From Misgurnus anguillicaudatus (taxonomy: Eukaryota; Chordata; Actinopteri; Cypriniformes; Cobitidae), in the NCBI RefSeq assembly GCF_027580225.2, contig NW_027395276.1, positions 2,897,501 to 2,961,500 of the forward strand: a DNA stretch of 64,000 bases, given 5' to 3'. Shown piece by piece: positions 18,901 to 30,900 of this stretch (the first letter of the stretch is position 1; each line of letters starts with the position of its first letter). The notes beneath the pieces were generated by a model that did no database searches, was not told the DNA's origin, and saw only the letters and a program-made list of their open reading frames with translations. The translations under genes were made by a program, and so were the position numbers.

Positions 18901-21900
18901 ATGAACTTTCCACGTCATTACGCAATTACGTGAGGTCGCGTTGGCTCATCACACAGCCGGAGGAAGAACAGAAGTTGTGGTTTAAAAGTGCATATTTTTT
19001 TATTTTTCTGGTCAAAAAATGTCAATCGTTTCGCTAGGTAAGACCCTTATGCCTCGTTTGAAATAGTATAGAGTCCTTCGAAACTGCAATTTTAAACTGA
19101 ATTAAAATTGTTAAGTGTTGGGGTCCATTAAAATGAGAAAATCCTGGTATGTTTTCCTCAAAAAAAAACATAATTTCTTCTCGACTGAACAAAAACAGAC
19201 ATCAACATTTTGGATGATATGATGGTGAGTAAATTATCTGGATTTTTTTTAAAGAAAATTGACTAATCCTTTAAGTTTTTAAAAGCCATTCGTCATTTGT
19301 AAATTTTCTGTTTTTTAAAGTGTCATCAAATCATTTGGTGCAACCTTTGACCATAACTGCTGTTTTGGAAAGTCTATAAAATTTCCTAATTTTGATGCTT
19401 AGGAAATGATTTCCTAAGTGTTTTGTAGTCCTGAACAAAATTAAAAAACATTTTTATTTATATTTTCATAATAATATACAAACTACACTTTTTTATGAAA
19501 TACCATGTAGTTCTGTTATCAATAAACTACCGTTTTGTTACTTATGTTGGAATCCATTAAAAGGCAGAAAGTTACTTCAAAGACATTTAATATTAACAAG
19601 ATGCATCGCTGGTATTGATATGGATGGAGAAGATCGCAGAGGTATGGTATGTGGTTACCACATTTGGATATCATTTGATATGCTCTATAAACCATATAAT
19701 AGAGTCATCATAAGAAGATTTTCATTTTTATTTCCCATACCATCACTAACTTGATGACTAGTACAGGGGGATTTATGAAACCTAAGAGGGACATTAAAAC
19801 GTAAAAAATGATCTATGCGTCTTTAGAGGGAGCTAGTTGTACTGTACTTAATTCAATGCATTTATAGTGTTGTTGCAACAGGCTAGCAGTTGTGCATTCA
19901 GATGTGGATACAAACACATATGTCCAGTGGCACGCTATTCATATTTTAAACACGAGTGATAGGTTGGCCTTCGCTCACTTAAAATGCATAAAACTTGCAT
20001 ATAAATATAAACTTAGATTACTACTTAGCGATCTGACTTCAGACAGATGCGAAAGCACAGCTCACTGCACGTGCGAGAGAAAGTGCGCCGTGGTGCAGCT
20101 AATTATGACGCGCTAGATTCGTAACACAAAACAAAACGGCAAAAACGGAAAAGTGGCACATTAATCGCTTGAATTAATTACAGTGGGGCAAAAAAGTATT
20201 TAGTCAACCACCAATTGTGCAAGTTCTCCCACTTAAAAAGATGAGAGGGGCCTGTAATTTTCATCATAGGTACACTTCAACTATGAGAGACAAAATGAGG
20301 AAAAAAATCCAGAAAATCACATTGTCTGATTTTTTAAGAATTTATTTGCAATTTATGGTGGAAAATAAGTATTTGGTCAATAACAAAAAAGCAAGATTTC
20401 TTTCTCTCACAGACCTGTAACTTTTTCTTTAAGAGGATCCTCTGTCCTCCACTTGTTACCTGTATTAATGGCACCTGTTTGAACTTGTTAGCAGTATAAA
20501 AGACACCTGTCCACAACCTAAAACAGTCAGAATGCAAACTCAACTATGGCCAAGACCAAAGAGCTGTCAAAGGACACCAGAAACAAAATTGTAGACCTGC
20601 ACCAGTCTGGGAAGACTGAATCTGCAATAGGTAAGCAGCTTGGTGTGAAGAAATAAATTGTGAGAGCAATTATTAGAAAATGTAAGACATACAAGAACAC
20701 TGATAATCTCCCTTGATCTGGGGCTCCACGCAAGATCTCATCCCGTAGGGTAAAATTATCACCAGAATGGTGAGCAAAAATCCCAGAACCACACGGGGGG
20801 ACCTAGTGAATAACCTGCAGAGAGCTGGGACCAAAGTAACAAAGGCTACCATCAGTAACACACTATGCAGCCAGGGACTCAATTCCTGCAGTGCCAGATG
20901 TGTCCACCTGCTTAAGCCAGTACATGTCCGGACCCGTCTGAAGTTTGCTAGAGAGCATTTGGATGATCCAGAAGAAGAGTGGGAGAATGTCATATGGTCA
21001 GATGAAACCAAAACATAACTTTTTGGTAGAAACTCAACTTCTTGTGTTTGGAGGAGAAAGATGCTGAGTTGCATCCAAAGAACTCCATACCTACTGTGAA
21101 GCATGGGGGTGGAAACCTCATGCTTTGGGGCTGTTTTTCTGCAAAGGGACCAGGACGACTGATCCGAGTTAAGGAAAGAATGAATGGGTCCATGTATCGT
21201 GAGATTTTGACTCAAAACCTCCTTTCGTCAGCAAGGGCATTGAAGATGAAACGTGGCTGGGTCTTTCAGTATGGCAGTGATCCCAAACATACCGCCCGGG
21301 CAAAGAAGGAGTGGTTTCGTAAGAATAATTTCAAGGTCCTGGAGTGGCCTAGCCAGTCTCCAGATCTCAACCCCATAGAAAATCTTTGGAGGGAGTTGAA
21401 AATCTGAGTTGCCCAGCGACAGCCCTAAAACATCACTGCTCTAGAGGAGATCTGCATGGAGGAATGGGCCGAACTACCAGCAACAGTGTGTAAAAACCTT
21501 GTGGAGACTTACAGAAAACGTTTGATCTCTGCCATTGCCAACAAAGGGTATATAACAAAGTATTGACATAAACTTTTGTTATTGACCAAATACTTATTTT
21601 TCACCATAATTTATAATTAAATTCTTAAAAAAATCAGACAATGTGATTTTCTGGATTTTTTTTCTCATTTTGTCTCTCATAGTTGACGTGTACCTTTGAC
21701 AAAAATTACAGGCCTCTCTCATCTTTTTAAGTGTGAGAACTTGAACAATTGGTAGCTGACTAAATACTTTTTTGCCCCACTGTATCGTGTTTTGTAATCA
21801 TTTGAATAAAAAACGATTAACTTCACAGCCCTGCCCAGAAACGAAATCACTGACCTTTGCTCGCTCTTTGATATTCTGGCCAAAGACAAATGTCGAGTCC

Positions 21901-24900
21901 ACTCCACCGTCCTTCTGACTGCTGTCTTCTTTCCTTCCACCTCCATTTTCTTCACCGTCCTTTTCTCGCTTCTGCAAAGAAACAAAATTAATCTTAATAC
22001 GTTCAAGTCATTAAAAGTCTCTGTCTTTCATCAGGATGGCCTCAAATACTTTTCAGCATTAGGTCTTTTTTCCCTGGCTCCTTTTAAAAGTCTCTGTCTT
22101 TTTTCATCAGGAATTTCATTATCGATTAGTTGGTCACATGCTCCTGCACCACTGTCGGACAGTGTGGACATTTATCATTAAACAACGCTTCTTCATCTCA
22201 CCGCACAAACATGTGTCAACTTAATACGGCGCCAGCTGTGAGCTTATAATTTAATTCAGGTGCCTTTTTTTCACACAGCGCGAGCTTTGTGCTCAATGTC
22301 AAGCATGCAACGCAAAGTTAGGCACTTTTTCTTGATGCAACACAAGCTACATGTTTATCCGGCGCTGCTTCTCACCGCGCGCTAAGCGTACTTACGCTGC
22401 CAGGTCCGCGGCCTTTTGGCGTATTTCTGAAATAGGCTACATTAAAAGGATAGTTCACTTTAAAATGAAAAATCTGACATCATTTACTTATCCTCATGTT
22501 GATCTAAACCTGTATGAATTTCTTTTTTCTGATGAACACAAAAGGAGATATTTTGAGAAATTATGGTAAACACAAAGCAGATAGTGACCATTGACTTCCA
22601 TAGTAGAAATATAGAAATATATATATATTAGGGGTGTGACAAGATCTCGTGCGACGAGATCTCGCGATATTAAATGTGTCTCGCGAGATTTCTTGTGGAG
22701 GTGAAATGCTGGCCGTTTCTCCAATAAAATACTGCATCCTTCGGAGGTCGCATTTTTAAACTGCATTTACTTCATAAAGACTGTCTTATTAGAGACTATT
22801 AACAATTATAAAGTTTACTAATTATTTAGTTAACTGCAAATTGTTGCAATATGCACACGACATGCAAATGTAATGCTCAGTTAATGATCGGAAATAAACC
22901 TTGATGACGTATGCAGCCTGCATATGCGACCTCTGGAGGATGCAGCTTTCTGTTTGAACCTTTTACAGTGCATGCATTATATTTGTCTTTTACTGCGTTT
23001 GCTTTTGGGTTTACAATAATGTTCGTTTGTGAACTCGTGTGAAGTCTGAGACGCGTTGTGTTTGTCTGTCGATCAGTGTCTGTGTGAGGGTTTAATCTGC
23101 TGAGACTTCACATCTGACTTTACATGATTTAATGTCTGCATGTTCTTGCTCAAAAAAGACAGTGGCTGTATCATTTCTATTGTAAAGAAATGGACATATA
23201 TTAAATATTATATATATTTTTTTTCCAGTCATTTTTATCAAAAGCAAAATGCAGTACATTCCAACTACATATTTTTTTCTAGAAAGTTTAGGATTGGGCT
23301 AAGAATTAAACCCATAACGCTTGTGTTGCCAGTGCCATGCTCCAGCAGTTGAAGTAAAAGAAAGCTTTTATTAAGCATTTCCATCTATTGACAAACTCAA
23401 GACATCAACCTGGCATCTCACCGCTAGGGGTGGGCGGCATGAGCTCAAATTCATATCAAGGTATTTTCCACTCTCCATCCGGTTTAGCGGTATTACGGTA
23501 TGTTGCCATACGAAATAAAACACTGTAGTTAAACCTTAGTTAAATTACTGGCAAAATTTGTATTTTTAACCTTATGTAACTAATAAGTGAAGGTTTGGAC
23601 ATAGACATGATTTTTTAACTTTTCCTATTTTTTCCTTAAAGGAATAGTCTACTCATTTTCAATATTAAAATATGTTATTACCTTAACTAAGAATTGTTGA
23701 TACATCCCTCTATCATCTGTGTGCGTGCACGTAAGCGTGCTGCGACGCTTCGATAGCATTTAGCTTAGCATTCATTCAATGGTACCATTTAGAGATAAAG
23801 TTAGAAGTGACCAAACACATCAACGTTTTTCCTATTTAAGACGAGTAGTTATACGAGCAAGTTTGGTGGTACAGAATAAAATGTAGCGCTTTTCTAAGCG
23901 GATTTAAAAGAGGAACTATATTTTATGGCGTAATAGCACTTTTGGGAGTACTTCGACTCGCCTGAAAAGTCCGCTCCCCTTCTCACTCTCATAATGGGAG
24001 AGGGAGGGTGTTAGTGCGCCGAGTCGAAGTACTCCCATAAGTGCTATTACGCCATACAATATAGTTCATCTTTTAAATCCGCTTAGAAAAGCGCTACGTT
24101 TTATTTTGTACCACCAAACTTGCTCGTATAACTACTCGTCTTAAATAGGAAAAACGTTGATGTGTTTGGTCACTTCTAACTTTATCTCTAAATGGTACCA
24201 TTGAATGAATGGGGCTAAGCTAAATGCTATCGAAGCGTCGCAGCGTGCTCCAGCGCTTACGTGCACGCACACAGATGATAGAGGGATGTATCAACAATTC
24301 TTAGTTAAGGTAATAACATATTTTAATATTGAAAATGAGTAGACTATTCCTTTAAAATGTACCATTGTGTGGATGGGTGGACTCATCTTCTTATGCATAC
24401 TGTCACTAATATGGTAAGTATGAAAGTATGGAATTTAGTATTGTCGTTTGCTGGTATGTGGCTTATTACAATGTTTTACACTACGTCCAACAACTTTAAA
24501 ACTGTGTGCTGTGTATATCTTGTGTCTGTTTGATTTATAAATATACAAAGAACAAGATTTATAAAAAGACTCATAAAGGCACGTTTAATTAATTGTAAAT
24601 AATAATAATAACCCTGGCTCAGTATCGTTTTCTTTTTGTTGTTAATATGAACATCTGATGGGAGATGCCAGCTGCATCACTTTAAAATTATTATTAATCC
24701 CTGAACACATTAATAAAAGCAGTTTATTAATACAAGTTATATAAATAAATGTATTTATTGCATTTAATTTAATTAACCAGCAGATTCACAGTGCCAAAAA
24801 CACTCCACTCATACGTTTTTTTGCGTAAATATGCACTATGTATTGTTTAATAGCCTCTCTAATTAATAAATATGAATTAAGAAAACGAAATTTACCATTA

Positions 24901-27900
24901 AAAGCAGTTTTTAATGTGTTTGGTATGGTGCTTACGTTATCCGCTAAAGGACTCTGAAAGTGCTTTAATTTAACCGTAACTCCTTAACCATTTGCGCTAG
25001 GGGTGGGTGGAATGACCAAAAATCTATTCCACGAAAAAAGTAATTTTATTTCACAGAACGGTATATTTCACGGTATAAATGTTTTTCAGTTTAAATTGTT
25101 TTTTATTATAAAAATGTACAGAAATTTCCCACTCACTCTAGCTTTTAACTAAATGCTCACCGCAGTTTTAAATTATGAGCCATTTAAAGTTAATAATGTT
25201 AAAGTGAAAATGCCCAGAAGATAACAACAGATTAAGTCTTGATAAGACAGAATCTTGTTTATAATTGAGTTATTAATTTTATAGACTATTGAAGCTATAG
25301 TATGCCTTCAGTGTATTTTGTATTTATGCATACATTACATTAAAAATAGGCAATATGTAAAATGAACAAGTATAAACATATGCAAAAACCTACAGACAGG
25401 ATGAATACCTAGATATTATAAATATGACAGGTGCTATGATATGATGTGATGATCATGAAGTCTGTTTTAAGGTCTTGACACCTTTACTTTCTATTAGACC
25501 TTAACATTTGCGTCTCTTTCTCGTATTTCCGATCAATGTTTGTATAAGCAAATGGCACGTCAAACTACATCGCTCCAGCAGCACACGTGTCACTGATATA
25601 AACGCGAGTTTTGTCTTAGCTTGCTTAGAGTTAAGAAAACTTTCCAACTGTTAGCTTTATGTTCGAGAAGAACCCTTTATTTGGCGTCGCAGCTCCTTGC
25701 GCATGCCTAGAGACCGACCTCTGCACACGAGAAACCGGCCGGCTGCATGAGCACAGATCGAGGGAGAGAGAGAGAGAGTCTCGCTGCGAGACCCGCGGTG
25801 GATTCACTGGCAGTTATTATAAAATTACACAAATAACTCGTTTATTTTTTATTAGTGAATTATTTTACATGTTTCTCCCGTCACACTAAGTCTAACATGC
25901 GTGTGGGCAGAGTTAGCCACGCCCACTTATTTGCATTCCGCGGAATAGACGGAATAGAAAAATCTGTTACGTCTGACATTTTATTCCGCGGTAACGGAAC
26001 ATACCGTCATACCGGCCAGTCCTAATTTGCGCTATCAAAAAAAATAAATAAAAAAAAATCGAAAAATAGAAAATAAATGGACTTTTTGGCAAATTATGGT
26101 TTATTACGTTAATTTCTTGCTTTCCACCCGGCAATCGTTGCTGTTACCTGGAGAGCGCATACAGTGCAGTGCGCAGTAAAAAAAAAGGGAGTAACACCGT
26201 TAAACACGCTGGAAGCTGTGTGTGAGGTAAAGAAAAGCCTCCTAAATGTGTAACACTGTTGACGCGCTGTTGGTGCCTCGTGACGTCCCGACTGTTTAAG
26301 TTGATTTTTAATAAAGCAGTGTCGATTTTGTTCACTTTTGGGTCCTCTATATTTCAGAACCTGGCAATGCTTAGGTAAGCCACAGGCTTGTTTTTTGCCA
26401 AACCCACTGTATACAGATCACAACACCTGAAATATAGCCTTTGGCAGGATTTGCGTGCACTATAATAGCCTACATTCTCTTAAAAAAATGATGATTAAAA
26501 ATGGATTCAAGTGCGATCTGAGCTTTTCTTTTTGTGTTTCTGTAGACAGCACATCTCGGGAACGGAGGTATGGGTACGGAGACTTGGGTAAACTCCCGCA
26601 TGGTCTTTTAAAAAACAAAAAATCATAAAGTTAAATTTAAGTCCTAGATCTGGCCGTTTTAAGGCCTTAAATATAACCTTCTGAAGGTTAGTTTTTTTAA
26701 CACCCTGCGGGAACCTTGATAAGTGCAAAAATAGATTTTATAAATATGTAACACCGGTATCAACGGTTTTGCAAAATCCATATCATGGCGTGACACAATA
26801 CCGGTAATTATACCGATATATCGCCCACCCCTACTCACCGGCGACTTGTCCGAGCTCTCTGTGTTGTTCTGGAAAACGGAACTACTTTCTGACGCTGCAT
26901 CATCAAACTTCCCCACGCCATTTGTTCCACAGCTGGAGTCTGCGAAAAGACAATTTTCATTTGGAATAACATGACCAGGAATCAGTCAATCTAGAGTGAA
27001 TTGTCACACACAATAATCTAAATACATAAGACTCCACTTGCTTGAGAAAGGCAAATAAAATAGTTCATTTACATAGCAGATTTCATACAAGACGGTTATT
27101 CAAAGCGCTTCACATGTGCATAAAAGAACATATAAAAAAATTATTAAAACAAATACAAATTAAAACAAAAAGAAAAGCTATGCATTAAAAACAGGGAAGT
27201 ACTATACGAAACAGCAGTGTTTAGTGTAAGGACATACTGGTCTTGATTGAATCCGTGAGGGTCTTGGCTGGTGGTGCCTGCAGAACCGCTGGTCTCAGTA
27301 CACTACGTTGATGTTCCTTAGGCTTTTGACTTGGAACGCCTGAAAAACAACCTACTGACGGATTGAATCAGAAACCAAACACAGCAGGATAAACACACAC
27401 ACACCCCAAAACTTCAACTAAAAACATCCCAGCAATTCAGGTGATGATTCCTGTTGACTAACACTAGGTACGTTTACATGCAACCAATCGGATTGAAAAG
27501 CCGTCAAGTAAACACCTTAATCAATAAAACTGAGGTCGATTGGATGCAAATTTCGATTGTATTAAAAGGTGTGGTGCAGTCCGAGCATCAGGAGAAAAGT
27601 ATGCATGTAAACGCGTGAATCATAGTATTTTCTTAATCGGATGCAAAAATACATTGTGCACATGCGCAGAAGAGTTCACGTCTTATTTTAAACCTCTTAT
27701 ATACGCATAACTTTTTCTCGTCACGGGAAAATGCAATAGCGAGGCAATGGAAACATGCATTATTAAGGTAAAATGGACGGCATTTATATAGCGCTTTTAA
27801 TAGACCTATGGCCATCGAAAGCGCTTTACAAGTTGCCTCGCATTCACCCATTCACACATTCATACACCGACGACGGTGTCATCCATTCAAGGCGCCATCC

Positions 27901-30900
27901 AGCTCGTCGGGAGCAGCTGGGGTTAGATGTCTTGCTCAAGGACACCTCGAGGTGGGGCCGGAGATTGAACCACCAACCTTCTGGTTTGTAGACAACCTAC
28001 ATGAACCACTGAGCCACTGCCACCCCAAGGTAATGGGATCACATGCTGTACATTTTGCAGCGTTCATGTATTTTATAACATTAGGCTACATAAAGCAAAA
28101 AAATAGCTTCGTGCCTTTCAGAAAGTGTGTTCTTTTATTGTCTAGATCTGAAATCTTCTTAAGAACAACTTTCTCCAAATCAACTTTGACTTTGTACATT
28201 TATCCAGAGACAAAGTGTGAACTCGACGAAAGATGCTGTACGCTGCGTTGCCAAGTCCCCTGCGTTTTTTGCGGACTTTAGATTTGGGGTACTTTTAAAC
28301 CGTTTCCATAAGCTGATTTTTTTCTGTGGGTTAAAAATTAAAGGCTTTCATTAGGGATGCACCGATAGGATTTTTTTTGGGCCGATACCGATTTAAACAG
28401 ACAACTTCTGGCCGATTCCGATATTAAACACTTGTATACAATACTACACAGTTGGTCTATTAGCTAGTTTATTTCTGCATCAAATTATTTTTACTAAACA
28501 TGGATTGGATCTAATTAACATTCAACTGACCAACATAATAAGAGAGGCACAAATTAAGCTAAAACAAATATAATAAGACTGCATGACAACCTTCAAAGGT
28601 TGTTTTTGCTATTCAGCATTTATTTTATTAACAACATTAAATCATTTTTTACATATAATGGATTTCTTTATGCAGTTAATTAATAAACAATCGGTATCGG
28701 CCTTTCTTGTGCTATTACCGATATGCCGATGGTTTCAAATTCATCAAAAATCGGCCGATAAATATCGGTGGCCGATACATCGGTGCATCACTAGCTTTCA
28801 TTTATTAGTTGTTTAGTTTTGGGCAGTGATAAGTCATCATATAGTGTACATGTAAACAAACATTTTAATCAGATTAGGGTACATGTCAAATGAACTGTCA
28901 TAACCTCCAATCGGACTGAGAAAATTTTGTGCATGTACTCATAGCTACTGATGCAAACTATGCCTGTTGGAGATGACTTGGTTTTTGTATGCGAGTTTTT
29001 AAATATTTTAATTTAAACAATTTAGATTTAACTTCTTAAAATGATCTCGAAATCTATTTAAAGATCTTTCAGCAGAGTAAGACAATAAAAAAAAGGGGTA
29101 CGAAAGAGGAACAAGAAGTCAATTCCTTTTCTTAATGCTTTCAGGCTGTATTTTACAACACTAACAATTTCCCAGATCTCCTTTGAACATGAGTATAAGG
29201 TCATGTGTATTTGCATGTAAAATATGAAGAGCAGGAATGAGTTGATCTTACCTGCGCTTGGGGCCTGGCCATGAATGAGGGTTGGAGGTTTCAACCTAAA
29301 CCCGACAGGCTTCTCTTCTGGGACAGACAAACAGAATAATCGTTAAAAAACACTAAAGTAAACATCTCTTATGAAACACCAGATAAAAATCTCATGGATA
29401 AACAAACACACAAAGTTCATTCTTAAAGGATTAGTCAATTTTCTTAAAAGAAAAATCCAGATAATTTACTCACCACCATGTCATCCAAAATGTTGATGTC
29501 TTTCTTTGTTCAGTCCAGAAGAAATTATGTTTTTTGAGGAAAACATTGCAGGATATTTCTCATTTTAATTGACTTTAATGGACACCAACACTTAACACTT
29601 AACTCAACACGTAACAGTTTTTTTCAGCGGAGTATCAAAGGACTCTAAATGATCCCAAACGAGGCATAATGGTCTTAACTAGCGAAACGATTGTTATTTT
29701 TGACAAGAAAAATACAAAATGATACTAATTAATGTCTTTGTGTCAGTTTATTGTTTAAAATGGTCCGCAAATGTGCGTTTTATATATGTAACACGTGACC
29801 TCCCTACGTCACTTAGCATTTACGTTAGGTCGCGCTGGACCGGACCTAGACGAAAAGTTGTGGTTTAACAGTGCATATTTTTAATTTTTCTTGTTAAAAA
29901 TGACAATCGTTTCGCTAGATAAGACCCTTATGCCTCGTTTGGGATCGTTTATAGTCTTTTGAAACTCCGTTGAAAAAAACTGTTACGTGTTGAGTTAAAG
30001 GAATAGTCTACTCATTTTCAATAGTAAAATATGTTATTACCTTAACTAAGAATTGTTGATACATCCCCTCTATCATCTGTGTGCGTGCACGTAAGCGCTG
30101 GAGCGGGCTGCGACGCTTCGATAGCATTTAGCTTAGCCCCATTCATTCAATGGTACCATTTAGAGATAAAGTTAGAAGTGACCAAACACATCAACGTTTT
30201 TCCTATTTAAGACGAGTAGTTATACGAGCAAGTTTGGTGGTACAAAATAAAACGTAGCGCTTTTCTAAGCGGATTTAAAAGAGGAACTATATTTTCTGGC
30301 GTAATAGCACTTTTGGGAGTACTTCGACTCGGCGCAGTAACACCCTCCCTCTCCCATTATGAGAGTGAGAAGGGGAGCGGACTTTTCAGGCGAGTCGAAG
30401 TACTCCCAAAAGTGCTATTACGCCATAAAATATAGTTCCTCTTTTAAATCCGCTTAGAAAAGCGCTACGTTTTATTTTGTACCACCAAACTTGCTCGTAT
30501 AACTACTCGTCTTAAATAGGAAAAACGTTGATGTGTTTGGTCACTTCTTACTTTATCTCTAAATGGTACCATTGAATGAATGGGGCTAAGCTAAATGCTA
30601 TCGAAGCGTCACAGCGCGCTCCAGCGCTTCATGCACGCACACAGATGATAGAGGGATGTATCAACAATTCTGAGTTAAGGTAATAACATATTTTAATATT
30701 GAAAATGAGTAGACTATTCCTTTAAGTGTTAAGTGTTGGAGTCCATTGAAGTCCATTAAAATGAGAAAAATCTCAAAAAACATAATTTCTTCTCGACTGA
30801 ACAAAGAAAGACATCAACATTTTGGATGACATGGTGGTGAGTAAATTATCTGGATTTTTCTTTTAAGAAAATGGACTATTCCATTAAGACACAACATCAG

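Larger units (their letters stand above)
23426..26836. mobile_element. nested hAT-like complex
   Basis: The outer ends TAGGGGTGGGCGGCAT and ATATATCGCCCACCCCTA are inverted repeats. Inside lie fold-back A copy 2 (23640-24351), a second element starting AGGGGTGGGTGGAATGACC at about 24998 and ending near CATACCGGCCAGTCCTA (about 26025), and a remnant of the 14993-16053 family (about 26090-26725). No functional ORF. Confidence 0.65.
27474..28946. repeat. outer repeat hosting a SINE and a hAT MITE
   Basis: TACGTTTACATGCAACCAAT followed by CGGATTG at 27474, and CCAATCGGACTGAG followed by GTGCATGTACTC near 28910-28940, look like imperfect inverted ends of one old element. The SINE at 27772-28026 and the MITE at 28352-28793 were inserted within it. 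Confidence 0.45.

Noticed and set aside
27808..28281. 157-codon ORF on plus
   Set aside because: The first half is the reverse strand of a tRNA-derived SINE with target duplication. The rest is AT-rich intron.
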